Shown here piece after piece: positions 1 to 6,835 of a stretch of 7,980 nt of DNA. The stretch's first letter is position 1. Each line of letters starts with the position of its first letter. The stretch lies in the NCBI GenBank assembly GCA_903919165.1, contig CAIXHJ010000403.1:1-7980 (forward strand), in the 5' to 3' direction. Below the pieces are notes generated by a model. The model made no database searches. It worked only from the letters and a program-made list of their open reading frames with translations, and was not told the origin of the DNA. This DNA comes from an uncultured Holophagaceae bacterium (GTDB lineage: Bacteria; Acidobacteriota; Holophagae; Holophagales; Holophagaceae). A program made the position numbers and the translations under genes.

Positions 1-61
1 CGTGATCCTCCTGGTGGCCCTGGTCGGTGCTGTGGTCCTGGCTAAAACGGAGCGAGTGTGA
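1..61 (+). CDS. nuoJ: NuoJ, complex I membrane subunit (C-terminal end only)
   Basis: Partial gene entering from the left edge. The readable frame starts at base 2 and gives VILLVALVGAVVLAKTERV followed by TGA at 59-61. A hydrophobic last helix followed by a short charged tail is typical of the NuoJ C-terminus, and position directly before nuoK is the standard nuo order. NuoJ is a small membrane subunit of NADH:quinone oxidoreductase, next to NuoK in the membrane arm. Its stop overlaps the ATG of nuoK by one base (TGATG), so translation of the two is probably coupled. The name rests on the 19 visible residues plus gene order; most of the protein lies outside the window. Confidence 0.8.
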   Translation, partial: VILLVALVGAVVLAKTERV

Positions 62-363
62 TGGTCAGCCTCAACGCGGTCCTCCTTATCTCCTTTCTCC
101 TGTTCTCCATCGGCATCGCTGGCGTACTGGTCCGCCGCAATGCCCTGGTGATCCTCATGTGCGTCGAGCTCATGCTCAACGCCGCCAACCTCAACTTCAT
201 CGCCTTCGCCCGCCACAGCGGGTCCGTCTCCGGCCAGGCCTTCGCCCTGCTGGTGATGGGCTTCGCCGCCGCCGAAGTGGCGGTGGGCCTCGCCCTGGTG
301 GTGGCCCTCTACCGCAAGCGCGACACCGTCCAGGTGGACGACATCAACCTGCTGAAGGGATGA
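61..363 (+). CDS. nuoK: NADH-quinone oxidoreductase subunit K
   Basis: NuoK is a three-helix membrane subunit of complex I that carries part of the proton path between the quinone module and the antiporter-like subunits. The product is 100 residues, the same length as the E. coli protein. With the ATG at 61 the two essential membrane glutamates fall exactly at E36 (in CVELMLNA) and E72 (in GFAAAEVAVG), the E. coli numbering, which supports this start over the in-frame GTG at 58. A GGAG at 49-52 lies 8 nt upstream of the ATG, inside nuoJ. Helices are at about residues 3-24, 28-49 and 59-85, followed by a charged tail. The gene overlaps nuoJ by one base, and its TGA is embedded in an ATGA with an upstream candidate start of nuoL. 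Family assignment is secure. Confidence 0.97.
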   Translation: MVSLNAVLLISFLLFSIGIAGVLVRRNALVILMCVELMLNAANLNFIAFARHSGSVSGQAFALLVMGFAAAEVAVGLALVVALYRKRDTVQVDDINLLKG

Positions 364-371
364 CGACGACC

Positions 372-2696
372 ATGAGTGCCGAGATGACCCTGGCGCACGC
401 CGCAACCACCGCCGCCTCCCACCCGAGCAGCCTGCTCTGGCTGATCCCCTTTCTGCCCTTCTTCGGATTCCTGGTCAATGGCCTCACCGGCCGGAGACTG
501 AAGAGCAATGCCATGGTGGATGCCATCGCACTTGGTACGGTGGGCGTGTCATTCCTTCTCACCCTATGGCATTTCGCACTGCTCGTCGGCCTGCCTGCCG
601 AGGGGCGGTCCATCCACCAGAATCTCTGGACCTGGTTCAGCGTTGGGGGCGCCCACGTGCTGGGCGGCCTCACCACCGCGAGGATCGAGTGGGCCTACAA
701 GTTCGATGGGCTCAGCGCCTGCATGACCCTGCTCGTGACCGGCGTCGGATTCCTCATCCACCTGTTCAGCACCGGCTACATGGCCGAAGAACGCAACGAT
801 GGCCGCTACTACCGGTTCATGGCCTACATGAACCTCTTCGTGTTCAGCATGCTGAACCTGGTGCTGGGCGCCAACATCATGATGATGTTCCTCGGCTGGG
901 AGGGCGTCGGCCTCAGTTCCTACCTGCTCATCGGGTTCTACTTCGAGAAGGAATTCGCCGCGGCCGCCGGCAAGAAAGCCTTCGTCACCAACCGCATCGG
1001 CGACTTCGGCTTCATGATCGGCTTCTTCCTGATCTTCCAAGTGTTTGGAAGCCTTGATTACGACACGCTGATGGGTTCTGTGCGCGCGGTGGCGAACATG
1101 CCGGCCATCACGTTGTATGGCCACACCGCCAGCCCCACGTGGTGGTTCAACCTCATTGGCTGCTGCCTCTTCGTGGGCGCCATGGGCAAGTCCGCGCAGA
1201 TCCCCCTCTATGTTTGGTTGCCGGACGCCATGGCGGGCCCGACGCCCGTCTCCGCCCTGATCCACGCCGCCACCATGGTGACCAGTGGCCTCTACATGAT
1301 CGCGCGGATGAACTTCATCTACGTGAATGCCCCGATGGCCCTGGCCGTGGTGCTCGCCTTTGGTTCGCTCACGGCCTTCGTGGCCGCCACCATGGGCCTG
1401 GCCCAGTACGACATCAAGAAGGTGCTGGCCTACTCCACGGTGTCCCAGCTGGGCTTCATGTTCATGGGCATGGGTGCCGGCGCCTTCAGTGCTGGCATGT
1501 TCCACGTCTTCACTCACGCCGCCTTCAAGGCCAGCCTCTTCCTTGGTTCCGGATCAGTCATTGCCGCCTGCCACCATGAGCAGGACATGCGCAACATGGG
1601 TGGCCTCAAGAAAGTCATGCCCATTACCGCCATGAGCATGATCCTGGCGACCTTCGCCATCGCCGGCATCTTCCCCTTCTCCGGTTTCTTCTCGAAGGAC
1701 GAGATCCTCTGGAAAGTGTTCGAGGGCTGGTACCAACACGGCCACTACACGGGCCCTGCGCTGAACATGGTGGCCTGGGTTCTGGGCATGTTGGGGGCAT
1801 TCTGTACCGCGTTCTACATGACCCGCCTCATCGCCATGACCTTCTACGGCGAGTACCGTGGGGCGGGGGACGATCCCTATGGCCTGTCGGTGCAATCCGA
1901 GGCCCATCACGCCCATGATGACCACGGGCACAAGGGCCATGGCCACCCTGAGAACCACATCCACGAACTGGACCACCCTCACGACCACCATGGCGATGAT
2001 CCCGAGGATCACGACATCGTGCCTGGCCACCACCCTCATGAAGTCTCCTGGAGCATGTGGCTGCCGGTGGGTGCCCTGGCTGGTCTGGCAGTGGTAGGCG
2101 GCTTCTTGAACTACCCCGAGAGCCTGCATCGCATCCTGCCCATCGTGCCCTCCGAGATCTTCAGCAAGTGGCTCGAGCCGCTGCTCTACCAGGTGGCGCC
2201 CGCGCATCCTGGCGAGCACATTCCGCCGACAATCGAGTACGGCCTCATGGCCTGGGCGACCCTGGTGTGGGCCCCCGGTGCCATGCTGCTGGCCTGGTGG
2301 ATCTACAAGGTGGATCCCAGCTGGAGCCGGGCCAAGGCCTTCGTGGCCCGCTTCCCGAACCTGTTCCGCTGGGTGAACGCCAAGTACTATGTGGATGAGT
2401 TCTACGACGCCGTCCTGATCGAACCCATCAAGCGCTTCTCCGCCCAGCTCTGGAGCTTCGACACGTGGGTGGTGGATGGCATGGTGAACGGCGCGGCCCG
2501 CGCCACCCTCATCTGGGCTGAACTCTCGAACTGGGTGGATGAGTACCTGGTGGACGGAGCGGTCGACCTCGTCGAGTACATCGTGCATGAGACCAGCGGG
2601 GTGTTCCGTGGCCTGCAGAGCGGCCGGGTGCAGAACTACGCCTTCGTGATGTTCATCGGCTTCCTCGTCTTCGCGTTCTGGAAATTCCTCGTCTAG
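372..2696 (+). CDS. nuoL: NADH-quinone oxidoreductase subunit L with histidine-rich loop
   Basis: NuoL is the distal antiporter-like proton-pumping subunit of complex I. From ATG 372 it has 774 residues, far longer than E. coli NuoL (613). Channel residues are visible: E177 in GWEGVGLSS, K273 in GKSAQIPLYVWLPDAM, the DIKKVLAYSTVSQLGF motif, and K442-D443 in FSGFFSKDEIL. After the helix ending MTFYGEYRG comes an insert with 17 histidines in residues 512-556. The C-terminus holds the expected KYYVDEFYDA segment, the lateral amphipathic helix region and a last helix after LQSGRVQNYAF. The lateral region has two related elements (WVVDGMVNGAAR and EYLVDGAVDLVEY), which accounts for some extra length. 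Start choice: ATG 372 has AAGGGA 11 nt upstream; ATG 360 would overlap the nuoK stop as ATGA but puts that SD on top of the start. Function is secure; the start is less so. Confidence 0.95.
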   Translation: MSAEMTLAHAATTAASHPSSLLWLIPFLPFFGFLVNGLTGRRLKSNAMVDAIALGTVGVSFLLTLWHFALLVGLPAEGRSIHQNLWTWFSVGGAHVLGGLTTARIEWAYKFDGLSACMTLLVTGVGFLIHLFSTGYMAEERNDGRYYRFMAYMNLFVFSMLNLVLGANIMMMFLGWEGVGLSSYLLIGFYFEKEFAAAAGKKAFVTNRIGDFGFMIGFFLIFQVFGSLDYDTLMGSVRAVANMPAITLYGHTASPTWWFNLIGCCLFVGAMGKSAQIPLYVWLPDAMAGPTPVSALIHAATMVTSGLYMIARMNFIYVNAPMALAVVLAFGSLTAFVAATMGLAQYDIKKVLAYSTVSQLGFMFMGMGAGAFSAGMFHVFTHAAFKASLFLGSGSVIAACHHEQDMRNMGGLKKVMPITAMSMILATFAIAGIFPFSGFFSKDEILWKVFEGWYQHGHYTGPALNMVAWVLGMLGAFCTAFYMTRLIAMTFYGEYRGAGDDPYGLSVQSEAHHAHDDHGHKGHGHPENHIHELDHPHDHHGDDPEDHDIVPGHHPHEVSWSMWLPVGALAGLAVVGGFLNYPESLHRILPIVPSEIFSKWLEPLLYQVAPAHPGEHIPPTIEYGLMAWATLVWAPGAMLLAWWIYKVDPSWSRAKAFVARFPNLFRWVNAKYYVDEFYDAVLIEPIKRFSAQLWSFDTWVVDGMVNGAARATLIWAELSNWVDEYLVDGAVDLVEYIVHETSGVFRGLQSGRVQNYAFVMFIGFLVFAFWKFLV

Positions 2697-2718
2697 TCCT
2701 TCCCTGGTTGGAGTCCCC

Positions 2719-4425
2719 ATGTTCACCGCAAATACGACACTGATGCTGGTGGCGACCTTCTTGCCCCTCCTGGGCGCGCTGGTCCTCATCTTCGTGCCCA
2801 AGGACCAGCGCCGGGTCTTCGAGATCGGTTCGCTCCTGGTAATGATCGCCCACCTGCTGTTGAGCCTGCCCTTCTGGTTCGGCTACGACCGGGCCAGCGA
2901 CGCGGTGCAGTGGTTCCAGGCCTGGACCTGGATCCCGGCCCTGGGAGTGAAGTTCGCTGTCGGCATGGACGGCATCAGCCTCCTGCTCTGGCTGCTGACC
3001 ACTTTCATCGGCCCCATCGCCATCGCCTGTTCCTTCAAGTCCATCGAAGAGCGCCACAAGGAGTACTACATCTGGATGCTGGTGCTGCAGACGGCCATGC
3101 TGGGCGTCTTCATCACCCAGGACATGTTCCTCTTCTACCTGTTCTGGGAAGTGATGCTGGTGCCAATGTACTTCCTGATCGCCATCTGGGGCGGGCCACA
3201 GAAGCTCTACGCCGCCATCAAGCTCTTCCTCTACACCCTGGCGGGTTCCGTGCTGATGCTGGTGGCGCTCCTGGCCATCTACTTCCTTCAGCACAAGACC
3301 ACCGGCTCCTATGATTTCTCCCTGGCCAGCTTCCAGGCCATGGCTCCCGTGATCGCCCAGCAGAGCAAGACCTACCAGCATCTGATGGCCCTGGCCTTCT
3401 TCATCGGGTTCGCCATCAAGGTCCCGATGTTCCCCTTCCATACCTGGCTGCCGGACGCCCACGTGCAGGCCCCCACGGCCGGTTCCGTGATCCTCGCCGC
3501 CATCCTCCTGAAGATGGGCACCTACGGCTTCGTCCGCTTCCTCCTGCCCATCATGCCCACCGCCACCAAGGATCTGATGCCCTGGTTCATCGGCCTCTCC
3601 CTCATTGGCATCATCTACGGCGCCCTGGTGGCCATGATCCAGAAGGACATGAAGAAGCTGGTGGCCTACTCCTCCGTGAGCCACCTGGGCCTCTGCATGC
3701 TGGGTGTCTTCGCCCTGAATCCCTATGGCATCAAGGGCGGCCTCTTTCAGATGCTCAATCATGGCATCAGCACCAGCGGGCTCTTCCTCGTGGTGGGCAT
3801 CGTCTATGAGCGCCGGCACACCCGCATGATCGCGGATTTCGGTGGACTGTCGAAATCCATGCCGGTCTACGCCACCATCTTCATGATCATGACCATGAGC
3901 AGCATCGGCCTGCCGCTGTTGAACGGCTTCATCGGTGAGGGCATTATCCTCATGGGTTCCTTCCAGGCCTTCCCCTGGGCAGCCGTGGTTGCCACCCTCG
4001 GCATCATCCTCGGCGCAGCCTACATGCTCTGGATGTTCCAGCGGGTGATGTTCGGACCCATCAGCGCAGTGAACGAGAAGATGGACGATCTAAACCTGCG
4101 CGAAGTGCTCTACTTCGCCCCGCTGGTGGTGGCCGCCTTCTGGATCGGCCTCTACCCGAAGCCGATCATGGATGTGATGGACGCACCCGTTCGCAAGCTG
4201 GTAGAGCAGGTCACCCCCGGGTACTACGCAGCTGAAGCTCTCGCCGTTAAGCAGGCCATCGCCGCCAAGCTGGGCATGCAGGGCATGGCCGCTCCGCACC
4301 ACGGAAGTGCCACCTCTGAGAGCCCAAACGGCGAGCAGGAGCACCCTGCCGGTCATGGTACGGCCCATGGAGAGGCTCCCGCCACCCCGACCCATGAACA
4401 TCCTGCCCAAGGCGGAGGCAACTGA
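2719..4425 (+). CDS. nuoM: NADH-quinone oxidoreductase subunit M
   Basis: NuoM is the middle antiporter-like proton-pumping subunit of complex I. With ATG 2719 the functional residues fall at the E. coli numbers: E144 (LFWEVMLVPMYF), K234 (GFAIKVPMFPFHTWLPDAH), K265 (ILLKMGTYGF) and E407 (GFIGEGIIL). This fixes both identity and start. GGAG at 2710-2713 sits 5 nt before the ATG. The protein is 568 residues against about 509 in E. coli. Much of the excess is a hydrophilic tail after the last helix, with seven histidines between residues 527 and 561 and many Gly, Ala, Pro and Glu. In the usual topology (14 helices, both ends on the outer face) this tail would be periplasmic; that is inference. 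A 22-nt gap separates it from nuoL, and its TGA overlaps the nuoN ATG by one base. Confidence 0.97.
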   Translation: MFTANTTLMLVATFLPLLGALVLIFVPKDQRRVFEIGSLLVMIAHLLLSLPFWFGYDRASDAVQWFQAWTWIPALGVKFAVGMDGISLLLWLLTTFIGPIAIACSFKSIEERHKEYYIWMLVLQTAMLGVFITQDMFLFYLFWEVMLVPMYFLIAIWGGPQKLYAAIKLFLYTLAGSVLMLVALLAIYFLQHKTTGSYDFSLASFQAMAPVIAQQSKTYQHLMALAFFIGFAIKVPMFPFHTWLPDAHVQAPTAGSVILAAILLKMGTYGFVRFLLPIMPTATKDLMPWFIGLSLIGIIYGALVAMIQKDMKKLVAYSSVSHLGLCMLGVFALNPYGIKGGLFQMLNHGISTSGLFLVVGIVYERRHTRMIADFGGLSKSMPVYATIFMIMTMSSIGLPLLNGFIGEGIILMGSFQAFPWAAVVATLGIILGAAYMLWMFQRVMFGPISAVNEKMDDLNLREVLYFAPLVVAAFWIGLYPKPIMDVMDAPVRKLVEQVTPGYYAAEALAVKQAIAAKLGMQGMAAPHHGSATSESPNGEQEHPAGHGTAHGEAPATPTHEHPAQGGGN

Positions 4426-5888
4426 TGACCGGCTTCGCTCAGGGGCTTTTGAGCGCGCTCCTTCGGGACACGCACCTGATTACGCCCCAACTCTTCCTAA
4501 TCATAGTGGCCACGCTCATGCTCTGGCCCGGCGACCTCTTCTTCAACCGGAACGAGAAACACAAGTGGGCGCCCATCACCCAGGTAATCCTGGCGGTCAC
4601 GGCGGTGCTGGTGACCGTGACCACTGATGGTGAGGGCTTCTCGCGCATGTTCCGCATGGACGGCCTCACCCGGGGCTTCCAGATGCTCTGTGTGGTGGCT
4701 ACGGCCGGTACGGTTCTCCTCAGCATGCGCCTGTTGGACAGCCTCAAGCAGCAGACGGTGGAATACTACGCCCTGATCCTGTTCTCCCTTTCCGGCATGC
4801 TCTTCCTCTGCGGGGCTTCGGACCTGATCTCGGTCTACTTCAGCATCGAACTCATGGCCATCTGCATCTACATCCTGGTGGCCTACCTGCGGGACCGGGC
4901 TACCAGTGTGGAAGCGGGCATGAAGTACTTCCTGCTGGGGGCCTTCTCCAGCGGCATCCTCGTCTATGGCATCAGCCTGCTCTACGGGGCTGCTGGAGGC
5001 GTCACCACCAATCTGGCGGACTTGAACCAGGCCCTGGCCCTCACGCCCACCACCAGCAACCTGTTGGTCTACGCAGGGGTCCTGATGGTGCTGGTGGGTA
5101 TGGCCTTCAAGGTGGCTGCGGTGCCCTTCCATATGTGGGCGCCGGATGCTTACGAAGGGGCACCCACACCCATCACCGCCTTCATGGCCACCGCCCCCAA
5201 GGCTGCGGCCCTGGCGGCCTTCCTGCGGGTGTTCGGCGCCGGTTTCCACGGTGTGTCCAGCGATTGGGTGCTGCCCCTCAGCTACATTGCCGGGGCGAGC
5301 ATGATCCTGGGTAACGTGGCCGCCGTGAAACAGGTAAGCATGAAGCGCCTGCTGGCCTACTCCAGCATCGCCCATGTGGGCTACATGCTCCTTGGTGTGC
5401 TGTCGGGCGATCCAAGGGCCGGGGCCCAGGCCGTCTGGCTCTACATGCTCATCTACATCGTCATGAACACCGGCGCCTTCGCTGTGGTGATCTACCTCCA
5501 GGGCAAGGGCGAGAGTGAGCGCATCGAGGACTTCAAGGGCCTGGGTCGCAAGCATCCCGTCCTGGCCTTCGCCATGATGATCTTCCTGCTTAGCCTGGCC
5601 GGCATCCCGCCTCTGGTGGGCTTCTTCGGAAAGTTCTACCTGTTCAAACTGGCCATCGAGCAGGGCTTCGTGACCCTCACCGTCCTTGCGCTTCTGACCA
5701 GCGCCGTGAGCGCCTACTACTACCTCGGCGTGGTGAACCAGATGTACTTCAGGGAGCCCGAAGGCGAGACTGCCCCCATGGGTGCCGGTCCGGTCTTCAT
5801 CGTGACCCTAACCTGCGCCCTGGTCTTGGTGGGCACGGCCTTTGGCCCATGGCTGCTGGAGTGGGCTGGCAGGATCTTCTGGGTCTAA
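4425..5888 (+). CDS. nuoN: NADH-quinone oxidoreductase subunit N
   Basis: NuoN is the antiporter-like proton-pumping subunit of complex I nearest the quinone module. The product is 487 residues, close to E. coli NuoN (485). Family residues are visible: E142 (YFSIELMAICIYILVAYLRD), K229 (GMAFKVAAVPFHMWAPDAYE), K259 (MATAPKAAAL) and K403 (GFFGKFYLF), matching the Glu and three Lys of the proton channel; KRLLAYSSIAHVGYM is the conserved broken-helix segment. The ATG shares one base with the nuoM stop (TGATG), and a very good Shine-Dalgarno GGAGG at 4414-4418 lies 6 nt upstream, so this start is well supported. No extension or insert is present, unlike NuoL and NuoM. It is the last nuo gene here; a terminator-like hairpin follows 46 nt after its TAA. 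Confidence 0.97.
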   Translation: MTGFAQGLLSALLRDTHLITPQLFLIIVATLMLWPGDLFFNRNEKHKWAPITQVILAVTAVLVTVTTDGEGFSRMFRMDGLTRGFQMLCVVATAGTVLLSMRLLDSLKQQTVEYYALILFSLSGMLFLCGASDLISVYFSIELMAICIYILVAYLRDRATSVEAGMKYFLLGAFSSGILVYGISLLYGAAGGVTTNLADLNQALALTPTTSNLLVYAGVLMVLVGMAFKVAAVPFHMWAPDAYEGAPTPITAFMATAPKAAALAAFLRVFGAGFHGVSSDWVLPLSYIAGASMILGNVAAVKQVSMKRLLAYSSIAHVGYMLLGVLSGDPRAGAQAVWLYMLIYIVMNTGAFAVVIYLQGKGESERIEDFKGLGRKHPVLAFAMMIFLLSLAGIPPLVGFFGKFYLFKLAIEQGFVTLTVLALLTSAVSAYYYLGVVNQMYFREPEGETAPMGAGPVFIVTLTCALVLVGTAFGPWLLEWAGRIFWV

Positions 5889-5890
5889 TT

Positions 5891-5968
5891 CTCTCCGGGG
5901 GTTCCTCGCTGCGCGAACACCCCAGGACCCCCGCGCAGAAGCCCTGCACAGCCGGGCTTCTGCTTTTC
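5891..5968. repeat. Tandem palindromic repeat, copy 1
   Basis: First copy of a 78-79 nt direct repeat beginning CTCTCCGGGGGTTCCTCGC. It differs from copy 2 by three substitutions and one C indel. It holds two inverted repeats. One is CCGGGGGTTC at 5895-5904 against GAACACCCCAGG at 5915-5926, pairing with single-base bulges. The other is a perfect 10-bp stem, GCAGAAGCCC at 5935-5944 with GGGCTTCTGC at 5954-5963. It resembles REP- or BIME-type extragenic elements in form; whether it recurs elsewhere in the genome cannot be seen here. Confidence 0.9.
5935..5967 (+). terminator. Putative intrinsic terminator after nuoN
   Basis: A perfect 10-bp GC-rich stem (5935-5944 with 5954-5963), a 9-nt loop, then TTTT at 5964-5967. 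It starts 46 nt after the nuoN stop, as expected for the end of the nuo operon. The T-run is short (TTTTC), so termination may be incomplete and some read-through into the atp genes is possible. It is part of repeat copy 1, so it could instead be an incidental property of the repeat. Confidence 0.5.
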
Positions 5969-6047
5969 CTCTCCGGGGGTTCCTCGCCGCGCGAACACCC
6001 CCAGGACCCCCGCGCAGAAGCCCTGCACAGCCAGGCTTCTGCTTCTC
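5969..6047. repeat. Tandem palindromic repeat, copy 2
   Basis: Second copy, directly abutting the first, 79 nt. Hairpin arms are CCGGGGGTTC at 5973-5982 with GAACACCCCCAGG at 5993-6005, and a perfect 9-bp stem GCAGAAGCC at 6014-6022 with GGCTTCTGC at 6034-6042. One substitution relative to copy 1 shortens the second stem by one pair, and another interrupts the T-run after it, so this copy looks like a weaker terminator than copy 1. Confidence 0.9.
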
Positions 6048-6081
6048 CTCTCCGGGCGTTCTCGCCGCGCGAACGCTCCCG
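6048..6081. repeat. Tandem palindromic repeat, partial copy 3
   Basis: A partial, diverged third copy that covers only the first palindrome of the unit. Arms are CGGGCGTTC at 6053-6061 and GAACGCTCCCG at 6071-6081, around a 9-nt loop almost identical to that of copy 2. The sequence differs from copies 1 and 2 within the arms, yet pairing is kept (CGTTC with GAACG, CGGG with CCCG, two-base bulge), which suggests that the fold rather than the exact sequence is maintained. Confidence 0.75.
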
Positions 6082-6144
6082 TGCCTCTGTTTTGCCCTAG
6101 GCTTACACTGAACAGCGCGGGGAGGCCCGCACCTTTTTTCTGGG

Positions 6145-6432
6145 GTGCACGTGATTTTCAAGAAGACCGAGGCGGCGGACCCGGGTGAACGGGCCCTCTG
6201 GGGCGATCTGATGTCCCTTGGATTCAGCTTCCCGCTCTGCATTGCCTTGGGGTTCTTCCTTGGTCGCTGGATCGGGGGCTGGTTCGGGCATCCCGCCTTG
6301 GGCCAGTGGATAGGCCTCGTCTGGGGCATTTCCGCGGCCTTCTGGGAACTCTACAAGGTGAACCGGCGCATGGCCCGGCGGGATGAGGCGGAGCTGAAGC
6401 GCATCGAGAAAGGCAAGGGACCCCGTGAGTGA
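6145..6432 (+). CDS. AtpZ/AtpI-family small membrane protein (atpZ-like)
   Basis: Small membrane protein of 95 residues (GTG 6145) or 93 (GTG 6151). Two hydrophobic helices (about residues 20-46 and 52-68) are joined by a short glycine- and tryptophan-rich turn, GRWIGGWFGHPALGQW, followed by ELYKVNRRMARR and a charged tail. This layout, with its place first in an atp operon, matches the AtpZ-like (ATPase gene 1) family, thought to help assembly of, or ion transport linked to, the Fo c-ring. The family commonly has an Asp in the turn (GxxLD); here Gly takes its place, so a metal-related role is uncertain. The start is not settled: neither GTG has a clear SD (GGGG at 6142-6145 would serve 6151), and a small hairpin covers GTG 6145. 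The gene overlaps atpI by 8 nt. Confidence 0.75.
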   Translation: MHVIFKKTEAADPGERALWGDLMSLGFSFPLCIALGFFLGRWIGGWFGHPALGQWIGLVWGISAAFWELYKVNRRMARRDEAELKRIEKGKGPRE

Positions 6433-6823
6433 AAACGGGGATCAGGGCGAGGACCACCTACGGCGGATTACCCGGGCCATGATCGTGCTGGCCCTCCTGG
6501 GGATCGTCCTCTGGGGCCTCCTGCGGTCCTGGACTGCTGCCCTGGTCTTCGGGATAGGCTCCCTGACCAGCCTAGTCTTTTGGACCCTCCATAAGGTCCT
6601 GACCGCCTGGATGCTGACCCCTTCCAAGCGCGGGAGATGGGTGTACGCGGTTCTGTCCCTGGGCAAACTGGCATTGATCGCGCTGGTGCTGCGTGGGATG
6701 ATGGGAAGATACCCGGCGGAAGCCCTGCCGCTGGCCACGGGAGTGATCCTCTTTGTGGCTGGAATTCTTCTCGAAGCGCTGCGCCTGGCCTTCCAAAAAC
6801 CTGAGGCCATGCCGCCTGATTGA
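6425..6823 (+). CDS. atpI: ATP synthase protein I (AtpI)
   Basis: A 132-residue protein with a hydrophilic N-terminus and four membrane segments (about residues 19-35, 37-57, 75-91 and 97-119), ending in a polar tail. The length, helix pattern and the VLSLGKLALIALVLRGMM segment fit the AtpI family, an accessory protein encoded just before atpB in many atp operons and implicated in c-ring assembly and stability; it is not a core enzyme subunit. GTG 6425 is chosen because AAGGGA at 6415-6420 lies 4 nt upstream and because an 8-nt overlap with the preceding gene fits a coupled operon; ATG 6479 is a possible later start that would cut into the region before the first helix. Identification rests on architecture and position rather than on a sharp motif. 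Confidence 0.8.
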   Translation: MSENGDQGEDHLRRITRAMIVLALLGIVLWGLLRSWTAALVFGIGSLTSLVFWTLHKVLTAWMLTPSKRGRWVYAVLSLGKLALIALVLRGMMGRYPAEALPLATGVILFVAGILLEALRLAFQKPEAMPPD

Positions 6824-6835
6824 GGTTCGACCGAG

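Larger units (their letters stand above)
5889..6144. other. Non-coding spacer between nuo and atp operons
   Basis: This 256-nt stretch has no credible gene. About three quarters of it (5891-6081) is the tandem palindromic repeat listed separately. The remainder (6082-6144) is a short leader before the atpZ-like gene, containing GGGGAGG around 6119-6125 and a small hairpin GCACC (6129-6133) / GGTGC (6144-6148) with a T-run in its loop. Open frames here on both strands simply read through the repeat and produce repeating arginine- or proline-rich peptides, so I do not call them. Confidence 0.8.

Noticed and set aside
27..371. Upstream extension of the nuoL frame giving an 889-residue protein
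   Set aside because: The first part is an out-of-frame reading of nuoK (Arg/Pro/Gly-rich) and nuoK itself is unmistakable; NuoL starts at 372 or 360.
564..1517. Long minus-strand open frame inside nuoL
   Set aside because: Shadow of a GC-rich coding frame: His/Glu/Gly-rich low-complexity product, no start signal, no family resemblance.
1554..2801. 415-codon minus-strand open frame across nuoL and the start of nuoM
   Set aside because: Antisense shadow created by third-position G/C bias; composition is unlike a real protein and it crosses two genuine genes.
2653..3819. 388-codon minus-strand open frame inside nuoM
   Set aside because: Same antisense shadow effect; Glu/His/Gln-rich product with no recognisable domain.
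5891..6081. CRISPR array
   Set aside because: Units abut directly with no unique spacers between them, and only two and a half copies exist.
6104..6109. TACACT as a -10 box before the atp genes
   Set aside because: Matches four of six consensus bases, but 15-18 nt upstream there is only GTGCCT-like sequence and no -35; TTGCCC at 6092 is only 6 nt away. Too weak to call.
5842..6111. Two plus-strand frames (5842 and 5849) over the same repeat
   Set aside because: They begin inside nuoN in wrong frames and read the repeat; no SD and no family resemblance.
5808..6329. Minus-strand frame with repeated peptide units over the nuo/atp spacer
   Set aside because: The peptide repeat comes only from the DNA repeat, which has a one-base indel between copies and palindromic structure better explained as non-coding.
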